A stretch of DNA of 44,109 nucleotides from Candidatus Peribacteraceae bacterium (GCA_022843885.1 JALHMU010000003.1:1-44109), one strand, 5' to 3'. Shown: positions 8,177-16,076, counted from the stretch's first letter. The notes: generated by a model from the sequence alone, not told the origin. Numbers and translations: made by a program.

Positions 8177-8889
8177 TCAAATCTGAGAACGAGATACGGA
8201 AACACAACGACTGCATTGAGAATGCGCTTGTAGCGTTTTGGTTCGCGGAACAATCGCCAAAGCCACTCGAGTCCGGCTTTACGCATCCATTCCGGTGCAC
8301 GCTTTTGTTTGCCTGCGATGAAGTCGAATGCGCCACCGACGCCCATCGCGACTTTGACGTGTGTGAGCTTAGGCAACACACGATCGATCCAGATGTCCTG
8401 CATCGGCGCACCGTACGCAACAAAGAGAATCTTCGCGCCTGATGCATTGATACGTTCGACGATCTCATCTTCTTCTCCGCGAACGGGTGTACCGGAAAAT
8501 GTACCGACAACTTTGAGATTCGGATTCTTCTCACGCAAGCGATGCTTCGCAGTATCAGCAACGCCTGGTGCAGCTCCTAAGAAAAACATCGATGCCTCGG
8601 ATTGTTTCGACAACGCGATAAGCATGTCCGTGCCCGTCACACGTTCGCGCAGCGGTTGTTTTTTTCTACGTGCGGCCCAGAGAAGTCCCGTGCCATCCGG
8701 AAGATTGAGTGCTGTTTTATTGAGCAACGCATGAAAAGAGGAATCGCGGTGCGCCGCGACAAGCATCTCAGGATTCGGCGTCATGATGTGATGTCGTGTC
8801 TCACCTCGTGCAAGTGTGAGGATCTGAGAAAAGGCTTCCTCTTGCGTCAAATCGTCGATTGGAACGCCAAGGATGGGAACGCGTTTCAT
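8173..8889 (-). CDS. WecG/TagA/CpsF family glycosyltransferase (GT26)
   Basis: A 238-residue enzyme with the standard family order: TPNPEM, PDGTGLLWAAR, VTGTDM, FLGAAPGVA, AYGAPMQD and GVGGAFDFIAGKQKRAPEWMRKAGLEW split over about 30 residues, then EPKRYKR. The family transfers N-acetylmannosamine or its uronate from UDP to a lipid-linked sugar at the inner membrane face. That fits the wecB-like epimerase 1.1 kb away, which could make the donor. The ATG at 8889 is chosen over a GTG at 8898 because TAGAGT ends 7 bases before it and the GTG lies within that box. Confidence 0.87.
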   Translation of the reverse strand: MKRVPILGVPIDDLTQEEAFSQILTLARGETRHHIMTPNPEMLVAAHRDSSFHALLNKTALNLPDGTGLLWAARRKKQPLRERVTGTDMLIALSKQSEASMFFLGAAPGVADTAKHRLREKNPNLKVVGTFSGTPVRGEEDEIVERINASGAKILFVAYGAPMQDIWIDRVLPKLTHVKVAMGVGGAFDFIAGKQKRAPEWMRKAGLEWLWRLFREPKRYKRILNAVVVFPYLVLRFD

Positions 8890-8896
8890 CAAAGAC

Positions 8897-8902
8897 ACTC
8901 TA
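8897..8902 (-). promoter_or_regulatory. -10 box of the wecG-like gene
   Basis: TAGAGT, 7 bases before the ATG at 8889. No clear -35. Confidence 0.55.
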
Positions 8903-8936
8903 CAGCATGTTCAGTGATTTCGAGGAAAAATGAAGG

Positions 8937-8965
8937 TTGCGCGACGGGAAAAAAACGCTCACAAT
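8937..8965 (+). promoter_or_regulatory. Possible promoter of the Cys-rich protein gene
   Basis: TTGCGC (8937-8942), 17-base spacer, CACAAT (8960-8965), then 7 bases to a GTG. The -10 is weak, but the geometry matches other units here. Confidence 0.4.
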
Positions 8966-8972
8966 TCTTTTC

Positions 8973-9314
8973 GTGAATCAAAAGAGCGCACTCACAACCG
9001 GCATCGTTCTCGCATTTCTTTTTGGAGTCGGTTGTACGTTCCTGTTTTTCCAATCAGTTTTCGTCAATTCATTGCAAGGTTCGATCGTCGAAACACAAAC
9101 GAGTTCGGAGCAAACGCAAATCGTCACGGGCTGCACCGTTCATGAAGAATGCCCAATCGGATCGCTTTGTAAAACTGGTGAGTGTGTGAAAGCTGAGAAG
9201 AGTTATTGCAGCCAACCATTCATGCTCGCAGAATCCGCCGAAGGTCGTTTCATCCGTTACACAGAGTGCTCAAATCGCTGTGTCGTGAGCGGTGAAACCG
9301 CTTTCTGCCAATAA
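8973..9314 (+). CDS. Membrane-anchored cysteine-rich small protein
   Basis: With a GTG start at 8973 the product has 113 residues. A membrane helix at about 8-30 is followed by an outer domain with eight cysteines. The first four form a CTVHEEC-PIGSLC-KTGEC knot like the C-x5-C-x5-C-x4-C modules of secreted bacterial and animal proteins. This suggests four disulfides in an oxidising outer space. The in-frame TTG at 8937 is rejected as start because it coincides with the probable -35 hexamer. A lipobox is not convincing: the cysteine in the helix is preceded by GVG. Function unknown. Confidence 0.68.
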   Translation: MNQKSALTTGIVLAFLFGVGCTFLFFQSVFVNSLQGSIVETQTSSEQTQIVTGCTVHEECPIGSLCKTGECVKAEKSYCSQPFMLAESAEGRFIRYTECSNRCVVSGETAFCQ

Positions 9315-9330
9315 GAGATCTCTCTTCTTG

Positions 9331-9336
9331 TATACT
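9331..9336 (+). promoter_or_regulatory. -10 box of the xer gene
   Basis: TATACT, 8 bases before the ATG at 9345. No clear -35. Confidence 0.5.
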
Positions 9337-9344
9337 AGGACGCG

Positions 9345-10256
9345 ATGCAACTCAAAGATGCGATCCACGATTTCCTGACGCACTGCGAAGTGGGCAAATA
9401 TCAAAGTAAGAAAACGATTGAAAACTACAATCATTATTTGAAGCGCTTTGAAAAATTTGCGAAAGAAACGCGCGATGTGGAAAGCATTCATAAAGGAATC
9501 ATTCAGGACTATCGATTACATTTACATAACTATAAAACACCAACCGGAGAAAACTTAGATATTAAAACGCAGCAGTATCATTTGATCGCCCTGCGCGCAT
9601 TCTTAAAGTATCTCGCCAAGAACGACATCAAAACGTATGCACCAGAAAAGATCGAATTGCCGAAAGTGCCGCAACGACAAGTAGAAGCCCTTTCTCGGGA
9701 AGAACTGGCCGATCTGTATAACGCGATTGATGTGACAAAACGAAACGGCCTGAGAGACCTCGCGATGCTTCACATGCTGTACTCAACCGGACTGCGCGTC
9801 AGTGAACTTTCGAATTTAAATCGTGAGCAAGTGAATATGAAAAAAGGTGAATTCCAAGTACGAGGAAAAGGTCGAAAGCTGCGCATTGTGTTTCTTTCCA
9901 CGGAATGCACGGAACATCTCGGTCGATATCTGGAGACGAGAAATGACAATTACAAACCTCTCTTCTTGAGTAATTCGAATCGATCAAAATCAGATATCGG
10001 TGAAGGTGAGAATCGAAGAATGCAGCCACAGGCAATCGAACGCATCGTCCGTGAAGCGGCCTTGAGAGCCAACATCATCAAGAAAGTGACCCCACACGTT
10101 CTTCGTCATACGTTTGCAACAGAGCTGCTACGCAATGGTGCGGACATCCGTTCCGTGCAGGAAATGCTGGGTCATGCATCTATTACAACAACGCAGATCT
10201 ATACGCATCTCACCAATAAGCGCCTCAAGGAGGTGCATGAGAAGTTCCATAAATAA
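9345..10256 (+). CDS. Tyrosine recombinase, XerC/XerD type
   Basis: At 303 residues it has the usual Xer size. The N-terminal SAM-like DNA-binding domain (1-100) is followed by the catalytic domain with all expected residues: Arg151 (TGLRVSEL), Lys175 (RGKGRKLR), His251 and Arg254 (HVLRHTFATELL), His277 (LGHASI) and the nucleophile Tyr286 (QIYTHL). Family knowledge: it resolves chromosome dimers at dif, alone or as a heterodimer. No dif-like site or second Xer gene is seen here. An integrase role cannot be excluded, but no mobile element boundaries are visible. Two small membrane-protein genes with twin promoters follow. Confidence 0.9.
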   Translation: MQLKDAIHDFLTHCEVGKYQSKKTIENYNHYLKRFEKFAKETRDVESIHKGIIQDYRLHLHNYKTPTGENLDIKTQQYHLIALRAFLKYLAKNDIKTYAPEKIELPKVPQRQVEALSREELADLYNAIDVTKRNGLRDLAMLHMLYSTGLRVSELSNLNREQVNMKKGEFQVRGKGRKLRIVFLSTECTEHLGRYLETRNDNYKPLFLSNSNRSKSDIGEGENRRMQPQAIERIVREAALRANIIKKVTPHVLRHTFATELLRNGADIRSVQEMLGHASITTTQIYTHLTNKRLKEVHEKFHK

Positions 10257-10284
10257 TTGACATAATCATAAAAAGAGGTAAAAT
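10257..10284 (+). promoter_or_regulatory. Promoter of the small membrane protein at 10329 (copy A)
   Basis: TTGACA (10257-10262), 16-base spacer, TAAAAT (10279-10284). The leader is about 38 bases. The 31-base stretch 10254-10284 matches 10697-10727 at 24 positions. Confidence 0.8.
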
Positions 10285-10328
10285 GAGATAAGGTCATTTT
10301 CCCAACGGACATACCTAGGAGAGTTCCC

Positions 10329-10649
10329 GTGAAAGACGAACTTTTGATTGCGTATTCTATCATGTACTTCGCCTTGGTGGTTGTTCCACCCATCTACATG
10401 ATACGAGGAATGTTTTTGCTCTTTGAGTACTTCGGCAAACCTCTCTGGACGACGTCGATCGTTACGCTTTTCTTGGCACTACTAGGAATTCATTGGTGGA
10501 AGCCAGAAGGGGCTCGGCATTACGGAATTTTGATCGTATGCATTCCTCTTCTCTGCCTTCTATGGAAACTGCGCGAGTATAAGTTTACTCCGCCAGTTCC
10601 AGTTCCTGGCCCCATCAGCCCTCGCGCTGATATACCCCCAGCTTCATAG
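10329..10649 (+). CDS. Small three-helix membrane protein, unknown
   Basis: 106 residues with three hydrophobic helices (about 6-32, 39-55, 63-81) and a proline-rich tail (FTPPVPVPGPISP). GTG start with a good Shine-Dalgarno (AGGAGA at 10317-10322, 6 bases away), which is unusual in this window. It has a full consensus promoter and a leader of about 38 bases. The last codons and the TAG stop lie inside the intrinsic terminator hairpin. No family recognised. Shared promoter design links it to the gene at 10766. Confidence 0.72.
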   Translation: MKDELLIAYSIMYFALVVVPPIYMIRGMFLLFEYFGKPLWTTSIVTLFLALLGIHWWKPEGARHYGILIVCIPLLCLLWKLREYKFTPPVPVPGPISPRADIPPAS

Positions 10650-10660
10650 CTGGGGATTTT
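10636..10660 (+). terminator. Intrinsic terminator overlapping the end of the 10329 gene
   Basis: Perfect 8-bp stem (CCCCAGCT/AGCTGGGG) with loop TCAT, followed by ATTTT. The stop codon TAG at 10647-10649 lies in the loop and 3' arm. Confidence 0.85.
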
Positions 10661-10699
10661 AAAATACATATTAGAGCCCTCAGAAGACCGTTTCAGTAA

Positions 10700-10727
10700 T
10701 TGACACAATAATAATATGTAATAAAAT
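10700..10727 (+). promoter_or_regulatory. Promoter of the small membrane protein at 10766 (copy B)
   Basis: TTGACA (10700-10705), 16-base spacer, TAAAAT (10722-10727), within AT-rich DNA. Same design as the promoter at 10257. The leader is about 30 bases and carries GAGGAG at 10755-10760. Confidence 0.75.
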
Positions 10728-10765
10728 ATATAATGTTCTTTCGATTCCATTGGTGAGGAGAAATC

Positions 10766-11107
10766 ATGAACCCGATGCATTGGACTACGTGGGTTATAGT
10801 TGGTAACTTCGCTGTCATTTTTTGCTTCCCGATACTCGCGTTTGTGCGACGCCATCACTGGCGCAAACAAATTGCGAATCGTGAAAAAGATTGGCGACCG
10901 CTCGTTGAGCAGTTTCGACAACGCAGAAAGAGTCTGCAGTTTAAGAAACGATTCGCCATGGGCGAAGTGCCTCCTGAACCGATGATCTGGGATGAAGAGC
11001 TTTCAAACATGCTAAGCAAAGAAAGCTTTTGGACAAGCGCTTTCATGGGCATGCTCATGATGACGTGTGTCGGCATTCTCATTCTCGTCAGCTGGGCCAC
11101 CAGCTAA
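10766..11107 (+). CDS. Small two-helix membrane protein, unknown
   Basis: 113 residues: a membrane helix at about 8-28, a basic cytosolic stretch rich in Arg, Lys and Gln (30-65), and a second helix at about 88-109. The start is fixed by a strong Shine-Dalgarno (GAGGAG, 5 bases before the ATG). It shares the TTGACA-N16-TAAAAT promoter design with the gene at 10329 and ends at a terminator, so it forms its own unit. The two proteins show no obvious sequence similarity. Function unknown. Confidence 0.75.
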   Translation: MNPMHWTTWVIVGNFAVIFCFPILAFVRRHHWRKQIANREKDWRPLVEQFRQRRKSLQFKKRFAMGEVPPEPMIWDEELSNMLSKESFWTSAFMGMLMMTCVGILILVSWATS

Positions 11108-11145
11108 AGAACGTGTTCCATGAACCCGAAAAGGTTCCTGGAAAT

Positions 11146-11170
11146 AACCCGGCTTAGGTCGGGTTTTTCT
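11146..11170 (+). terminator. Intrinsic terminator after the 10766 gene
   Basis: Stem AACCCG/CGGGTT with an 8-base loop and a tail of T residues. It overlaps the 3' end of the converging DUF167 gene. In the minus direction the T tract is poor. Confidence 0.65.
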
Positions 11171-11390
11171 GTATACGTAAGATTTTCTTAGAGTTGGTTT
11201 GCCCAGAAAGAATTTCAATATCTGATTTTGCCACATCAAATTCTTTTGCCAAAAATCGAATCAATTCGAGATTGGCTTTATTGTCTTCTGGCACAGCCGC
11301 AACATCGATTTTATATGTACCGTCAGCCATGATTCCCTTGATGTGCGTTTTGGGTGCGCCGACTCGAACTTTGACTGCAATCGTTTTCAT
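11154..11390 (-). CDS. DUF167 (YggU-like) protein
   Basis: A 78-residue protein of the small alpha/beta DUF167 family. It begins MKTIAVKVRVGAPKT, with the segment YKIDVAAVPEDNKAN in the middle, which is the family hallmark (basic strand, then V-x-A-x-P-x-x-x-x-A-N). Biochemical role unknown for the family. The start overlaps the trmD stop by one base (TAATG), so translation is coupled. An eight-residue upstream extension within trmD is rejected for that reason. Its last codons lie in the terminator of the converging gene. Confidence 0.87.
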   Translation of the reverse strand: MKTIAVKVRVGAPKTHIKGIMADGTYKIDVAAVPEDNKANLELIRFLAKEFDVAKSDIEILSGQTNSKKILRIQKNPT

Positions 11391-12052
11391 TATTGAAGAT
11401 TTTCTTTGCGCCACTTTTCAATCTCACCATGATTTCCGGACAGGAGAACATCGGGCACTTTCATCTCTCGAAAAATCTCGGGACGCGTGTAATGCGGATG
11501 TTCTTTTTTTCGATCAAGTGCTTCCGAAAAACTTTCTTCATGTGAGGAAAGATCATCACCGAGCACACCCGGAATATGGCGAGCTACTGCGTCAATCAGC
11601 ACCATGGCCGGAATCTCTCCGCCGGTGAGAACATAATCCCCGATCGAGAGTTCTTCATCGATCCAACCGTCGATCACGCGCTGATCAATCCCTTCATAAT
11701 GTCCACAGATCAGGAGTAACCATTTCTTCTTCGCGATGGATTCTACTTTCTTCTGCTTCAATTTTTTCCCACGCGGCGAGAAATAGATGCGATGTGGCTT
11801 TCTCGCTTTACCGGATTTTCCCAATTCGGTGATCTTTTCGATCGCGTCTACAAGTGGCTCCGGACGCATCAGCATGCCCGCTCCTCCGCCATACGGCTTG
11901 TCATCGATCTGTTTATAATTGCCGATGCCGAATGAACGGAGATCGTGAAAATGAAGATCGAGCAGCTGATTGTCTCGCGCACGCGCGATGATGCTCTCGG
12001 TCAGAGGACCTTCGAACATTCCCGGAAATAAGGTAACGACATCGACTCGCAT
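11390..12052 (-). CDS. trmD: tRNA (guanine-N1)-methyltransferase
   Basis: Methylates G37 next to the anticodon, preventing frameshifts at proline and other codons. The knotted SPOUT domain shows MRVDVVTLFP, GGGAGMLMRPEP, CGHYEGIDQRVID, SIGDYVLTGGE and IPGVLGDDLSS. The C-terminal helical domain has YTRPEIF and VPDVLLSGNHGEIEKWR. At 220 residues it is shorter than the ~255 of E. coli. The start at 12052 matches the family N terminus; the 45-residue in-frame extension runs into the divergent gene and is rejected. It is not in the usual rpsP-rimM-trmD-rplS setting and shares an 18-bp start-to-start region with the GT2 gene. Confidence 0.95.
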   Translation of the reverse strand: MRVDVVTLFPGMFEGPLTESIIARARDNQLLDLHFHDLRSFGIGNYKQIDDKPYGGGAGMLMRPEPLVDAIEKITELGKSGKARKPHRIYFSPRGKKLKQKKVESIAKKKWLLLICGHYEGIDQRVIDGWIDEELSIGDYVLTGGEIPAMVLIDAVARHIPGVLGDDLSSHEESFSEALDRKKEHPHYTRPEIFREMKVPDVLLSGNHGEIEKWRKENLQ

Positions 12053-12058
12053 CTCCTT

Positions 12059-12064
12059 TAGTAT
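12059..12064 (+). promoter_or_regulatory. -10 box of the GT2 gene, superimposed on that of trmD
   Basis: TAGTAT, 6 bases before the ATG at 12071. A partial -35 (ACGACA, 12036-12041) lies 17 bases upstream, inside trmD. Confidence 0.6.
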
Positions 12065-12065
12065 A
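12060..12065 (-). promoter_or_regulatory. trmD -10 box, superimposed on the divergent one
   Basis: TATACT on the minus strand, 7 bases before the ATG at 12052. It shares five bases with the plus-strand TAGTAT at 12059-12064. The intervening bases (AAAGGAG) resemble a Shine-Dalgarno but touch the ATG. Confidence 0.6.
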
Positions 12066-12070
12066 GCCGC

Positions 12071-13027
12071 ATGTCCGGACAAATCGACGTTCTTATTCCG
12101 ACCTACGAGCCAAATGCCGAGTACCTCACCGAGGCGCTCAAAAATCTGCAAGCGCAGACCTATCCGCACTGGAAGGCTTTCATTCATGATGATGCTTCAA
12201 AAGTGGATGCAAAAGCCATCGTAGAGCCATTTTTGAGTGATCCTCGCATCACGTTTGAACGCAGCCCGGTCCGTCTGGGAATTGCCGGAAACTGGAACGC
12301 ATGCGCCCAAAAAACATCGAATGCCATTCTGCAATTCCTCTTTCAAGACGACCTTTGGTATCCGCAGTATTTGGAAAAAGCAGTCGAACCGTTCTCCGAT
12401 CCTTCGGTGGGCATCGTGTCCGTTGCCCATGAGTACCTCAATAAAGAAGGATTGAAACTGGAAGAATATGAAAACGTACAACTCGCACGAAAGAATGAAC
12501 TGCCATCCGGAAAAACGAACGGCATGCAATTCTTACGAAAGTGGATGCAGAGCGGCATGCATCCAAACATCGTCGGTGAACCTCCCTTCGTCATGTTTAC
12601 ACGTCAGATGTTTGAACGTGTGGGACCGTTCAATAAAGAACTGCCCCAGTCACTCGACGCTGAATATTGGATCAGAGTCTTGCAACATACCGATCTGTAT
12701 AACGTAACGGAATCAGTGGGTGCATTCCGCGTACATTCCGCAGGAACAAGCGCACAAAACCAACGTGAAGCGAAAGGAATGTTTGATCGTTTATTGATGT
12801 TCCAGCGCCTTATCAAGGAACTCAAAGGCGACGATAAAAAACTCGCGAAGAAATATACGATCATCCAATTCGGGCGCATGGTGGAGAAGTTTAAAAACCG
12901 TATGAAAGCAGAAGCCGATGCTCCAGTTGGACCGAGTAAGAAAAAAGCTCTGATGAAATTCTTCTTCAAGCATCCACTCTTCATGAGTTGGTGCGGACTC
13001 AATTACGTATTGAAAAACCCTCGTTAG
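12071..13027 (+). CDS. Family 2 glycosyltransferase
   Basis: A 318-residue soluble GT-A enzyme. It starts with IDVLIPTYEPN; nucleotide-binding HDD is at 39-41 and the metal-binding QDD at 92-94 (LFQDDLWYPQYLEKAV). The acceptor half includes DAEYWIRVL. The family adds a sugar from a nucleotide donor to a growing glycan; donor and acceptor cannot be read from the sequence. The C-terminal 60 residues are basic with no clear membrane helix. The start cannot lie further upstream without entering trmD on the other strand, and the -10 box sits 6 bases before the ATG. Confidence 0.85.
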   Translation: MSGQIDVLIPTYEPNAEYLTEALKNLQAQTYPHWKAFIHDDASKVDAKAIVEPFLSDPRITFERSPVRLGIAGNWNACAQKTSNAILQFLFQDDLWYPQYLEKAVEPFSDPSVGIVSVAHEYLNKEGLKLEEYENVQLARKNELPSGKTNGMQFLRKWMQSGMHPNIVGEPPFVMFTRQMFERVGPFNKELPQSLDAEYWIRVLQHTDLYNVTESVGAFRVHSAGTSAQNQREAKGMFDRLLMFQRLIKELKGDDKKLAKKYTIIQFGRMVEKFKNRMKAEADAPVGPSKKKALMKFFFKHPLFMSWCGLNYVLKNPR

Positions 13028-13038
13028 TTTTCTACCCT
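13010..13038 (+). promoter_or_regulatory. Possible promoter of the NIF3-like gene
   Basis: TTGAAA (13010-13015), 17-base spacer, TACCCT (13033-13038), then 8 bases to the ATG at 13047. It straddles the end of the GT2 gene. Confidence 0.45.
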
Positions 13039-13046
13039 CCCATCAT

Positions 13047-14006
13047 ATGAAACTCCAAAAACTCTTTGAAGCAGCCATCGAAATCGGCATTGATGCCGAC
13101 CCACGCGGTCGAAAAATGATCGAAAAGAAATTGAAGAAAACAGCTGAACAAGCGAAAAAACTCGAAGGTCGAGAAAAAGAATATTTCGATCAGGAACGCA
13201 CCTGGAACCCATACAGCGACAGCCGCATTATCAATGGCAGTGGCGATGAAGAGATTCACACCGTTGCCGTCGGTGTTGATATTGAGACACCAGAAATGCT
13301 GTTGATCGATCGTTTGCGTGAGAACGGAATGAAGATCGACGCTGCATTCATTCACCACCCGGAAGGTCGTGCACTGGCAGATCTTGAGAAGGTCATGCCG
13401 ATGCAGGTTGATATTATGATGCTGACAGGCGTTCCCGTGAACCACGCAGAAGCACTCATTCGTCCACGTATGGACCGCATTTGGCGTTCCATTCACGCTG
13501 ATAACCTCTTCCGCACAGAGCGCGCTGCCGAGCTGCTGAAAATCCCTGCATTCTGCTGCCACACACCGACTGATAACTTGGTCTGGGGCTTCATGGAGAA
13601 GAACATCTGCAAGAAAGAATACGACGATCTTGGAGAGATCTTGAATGCCATCAGCGACATCCCGGAATACAAGCACTACGCCAAGAAGGGTAATCCGCCG
13701 ATCATCGTGAATGGCTCACGCGGAGGACGTCCGGGCAAAATCTTCGCAACAGAATTCACAGGCGGCACAAATGGTCCAGAAGACTTCATGGAGCTGCAGT
13801 CACGCGCTGGCGTCGGCACGATCCTTTCGATGCACGTTCCAGAGAAGATGGTTGAAGAAGCTAAGAAGCATAATGTAAACATGATCCAGTGCAGTCATAT
13901 GGCCTCCGACTCCCTCGGTATTAACCTGATGCTCGATAAGCTCGGCAAGCTCGAAAAGAAGCTCAACGTCGTCGAGATCTCTGGATTTATTCGAGTAAAA
14001 CGTTAG
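13047..14006 (+). CDS. NIF3/DUF34-like metal-binding protein
   Basis: 319 residues. The segment IDAAFIHHPEGR places paired histidines at 103-104 as in the NIF3 (YbgI) family, and a second histidine motif near the C terminus (CSHMASDSLG) would complete a dinuclear metal site. A helical, charged N-terminal extension (1-60) precedes the core. NIF3 proteins are widespread hydrolase-like proteins whose reaction is not settled. The protein is intact and 19 bases after the GT2 gene. I am fairly sure of the fold and unsure of the function. Confidence 0.65.
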   Translation: MKLQKLFEAAIEIGIDADPRGRKMIEKKLKKTAEQAKKLEGREKEYFDQERTWNPYSDSRIINGSGDEEIHTVAVGVDIETPEMLLIDRLRENGMKIDAAFIHHPEGRALADLEKVMPMQVDIMMLTGVPVNHAEALIRPRMDRIWRSIHADNLFRTERAAELLKIPAFCCHTPTDNLVWGFMEKNICKKEYDDLGEILNAISDIPEYKHYAKKGNPPIIVNGSRGGRPGKIFATEFTGGTNGPEDFMELQSRAGVGTILSMHVPEKMVEEAKKHNVNMIQCSHMASDSLGINLMLDKLGKLEKKLNVVEISGFIRVKR

Positions 14007-14009
14007 TAT
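14004..14009 (+). promoter_or_regulatory. Possible -10 box of the gene at 14018
   Basis: TAGTAT overlapping the end of the NIF3-like gene, 8 bases before the next ATG. No -35 seen. Confidence 0.3.
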
Positions 14010-14017
14010 TTCACACT

Positions 14018-14245
14018 ATGTCTCTCAAATCTCGCCAAGAAGAAGTACAGAATTTATCTGATGAGGATTTTATTGAAAAGCTTCAGCAGGAAGGCTTTGT
14101 CCCTCATGGGTTAGGGAAAATCTACGAAGCAAGAATAAAAATCCTTCAAGGAGAACAGTACGTACGTGCAATGCAAATCTTGCAAAACGCAAACAGAGAC
14201 TCTACTTCAGGTCGATACGGAAAGGATCCGGAGGAGACTGATTAA
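14018..14245 (+). CDS. Small acidic/helical protein, unknown
   Basis: 75 residues, mostly helical in appearance and charged (EEVQNLSDEDFIEKLQQEGF), without membrane helix or signal. It lies 11 bases after the NIF3-like gene and its stop shares TTAA with the stop of the converging typA gene. No family recognised. The context suggests co-expression with the NIF3-like gene. Confidence 0.62.
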   Translation: MSLKSRQEEVQNLSDEDFIEKLQQEGFVPHGLGKIYEARIKILQGEQYVRAMQILQNANRDSTSGRYGKDPEETD

Positions 14246-16044
14246 CGTCCTGCACGCTTGCGATCGACTTCACTGAGGAGTTTCTTGCGAAGACGGATGG
14301 ATGTCGGCGTGACTTCCACGAGCTCATCATCGGCGATGTATTCAAGTGCCTGTTCAAGTGTCATTGGATTGATTGGCGTCAGCGTCATAGCTTCGTCCGT
14401 ACCGGAAGCACGCACGTTCGTGAGCTTCTTGTTCTTTGTCACGTTCACGACCATGTCGTCGCTCTTGGCGCTCTCTCCGACGATCATCCCTTCGTAAATC
14501 TTGGTCTGTGGGAGGATGAAAAGCATGCCGCGTTCCTGGAGTTTCCAGAGGGAGTACGCCATCGATTCACCGTTTTCCATCGAGATCATCGCACCACGAG
14601 AGCGGCCTGGAAGATCACCTTTATATGCTTCATACGCGATGAACGAGTGCGCAAGAATACCTTCACCTTTTGTTTCGATGATGAAGTCACCACGGAAACC
14701 GAGGAGTCCGCGCGTTGGCACTTTGAATTCAAGACGAGTGTGTCCGTTTTCCGTACGCATATCGACGAGTTCACCTTTGCGACGAGCAAGCATTTCGATG
14801 ATCGTACCGGTGTCTGATTCTGGAACGTCGATGATCGCCTGTTCCATTGGCTCTTCCTTGCCATTTGGACCGTCACGCATGATCACTTCCGGACGAGAGA
14901 CTTGGAGCTCAAATCCTTCGCGACGCATCGCTTCGATCAACACAGACAAGTGCAATTCACCACGACCGGACACTTTATAAGAGTCCGTTCCTGGAACATC
15001 TTCGACCATAAGTCCGACGTTCGTTTCACCTTCTTTATCAAGACGAGCTTTGATGTGACGTGTCGTCACGAACTTTCCTTCCTTCCCTGCAAACGGAGAG
15101 TTGTTCACGAGGAACAACATCGAAATCGTTGGCGGGTCGATAGCAATAGCTGGCAGTGGTTCCGCATTTGGATCCGTCGTGATCGTTTCACCGACGTAAA
15201 TATCAGGGATACCGGCAATAATGACGAGTTCTCCTGCTGGTGCCTCCTGCACTTCTACGCGGTTTAGGCCTTCATTTACGAAGATCTTTGTAGCCTTACC
15301 CGTACGGCTTGAACCATCTGGTTTCTTGACCGTCACGTTCTCACCAACTTTGAGCACTCCGGAATACACACGTCCGATACCGAGGCGTCCGACGTAATTG
15401 TCGTATCCAAGTGAACTTGGTTGCATCATGAATGGACCGTCCAATTTCTGTTCAGCCTTTGGCACTTTTTCCATGATCAGATCAAACAATGGTGTGAGAT
15501 CTTTGGAATCTTGATCCAATGTTTTCTTTGCAATACCTTCACGAGCGATCGCGAAGATATACGGGAAGTCGAGTTGTTCATCCGTCGCACCGAGTGTGAC
15601 GAAGAGATCGAAGACCATATCGACAACTGCTTGTGGGCGAGCTGCTGGCTTATCGATTTTGTTGATGACGACAATCGGTTTGAGGCCCAGCTGTAGCGAT
15701 TTCTTGAGCACGAACTTCGTCTGTGGCATCGGACCTTCTTGCGCATCCACAACGAGCAACACGGAGTCGATGGTACGAAGAATACGTTCTACTTCGGATC
15801 CGAAGTCAGCGTGTCCTGGTGTATCAACGATGTTGATCTTGCAGTCTTTGTAATGGACCGATGTGTTCTTGGCGTAAATGGTGATACCGCGCTCACGCTC
15901 CTGATCGTTGCTGTCCATGATCAGCTCCTGCTCGTTCTCTTCTTGGTGCGCCTTAAATGCGCCACCCTGTTTCAAAAGGGCATCCACAAGCGTTGTTTTG
16001 CCGTGGTCGACGTGCGCGATGATAGCGATGTTACGAATGTCCAT
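14242..16044 (-). CDS. typA: Ribosome-associated GTPase TypA/BipA
   Basis: A translational GTPase of 600 residues, the family length. G domain: AHVDHGKT (10-17), RGITI switch I, DTPGHAD (74-80), NKIDKP (128-133). These are followed by EF-G-like domains II, III and V ([18 protein letters not shown], then [10 protein letters not shown]) and the BipA-specific C-terminal domain ending [15 protein letters not shown] and [14 protein letters not shown]. Family knowledge: it binds the 70S ribosome and helps large-subunit assembly, mainly under cold or stress. It stands alone in its unit and, unlike many neighbours, has a leader of about 25 bases with a weak GGAAGG. Confidence 0.97.
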   Translation of the reverse strand: MDIRNIAIIAHVDHGKTTLVDALLKQGGAFKAHQEENEQELIMDSNDQERERGITIYAKNTSVHYKDCKINIVDTPGHADFGSEVERILRTIDSVLLVVDAQEGPMPQTKFVLKKSLQLGLKPIVVINKIDKPAARPQAVVDMVFDLFVTLGATDEQLDFPYIFAIAREGIAKKTLDQDSKDLTPLFDLIMEKVPKAEQKLDGPFMMQPSSLGYDNYVGRLGIGRVYSGVLKVGENVTVKKPDGSSRTGKATKIFVNEGLNRVEVQEAPAGELVIIAGIPDIYVGETITTDPNAEPLPAIAIDPPTISMLFLVNNSPFAGKEGKFVTTRHIKARLDKEGETNVGLMVEDVPGTDSYKVSGRGELHLSVLIEAMRREGFELQVSRPEVIMRDGPNGKEEPMEQAIIDVPESDTGTIIEMLARRKGELVDMRTENGHTRLEFKVPTRGLLGFRGDFIIETKGEGILAHSFIAYEAYKGDLPGRSRGAMISMENGESMAYSLWKLQERGMLFILPQTKIYEGMIVGESAKSDDMVVNVTKNKKLTNVRASGTDEAMTLTPINPMTLEQALEYIADDELVEVTPTSIRLRKKLLSEVDRKRAGR

Positions 16045-16076
16045 ACGAAGCTGCCTTCCGAAAAGAAAGCCCGGAT

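Noticed and set aside
9345-11107. Recombinase plus small genes as an integrated mobile element
   Set aside because: No direct repeats, tRNA target or phage/plasmid genes were found around it. The recombinase has typical housekeeping Xer length and motifs. I kept only the promoter similarity as a finding.
13032-13676. 214-codon minus-strand frame opposite the NIF3-like gene
   Set aside because: Shadow of a well-supported plus-strand gene; low-complexity composition and no start signal.
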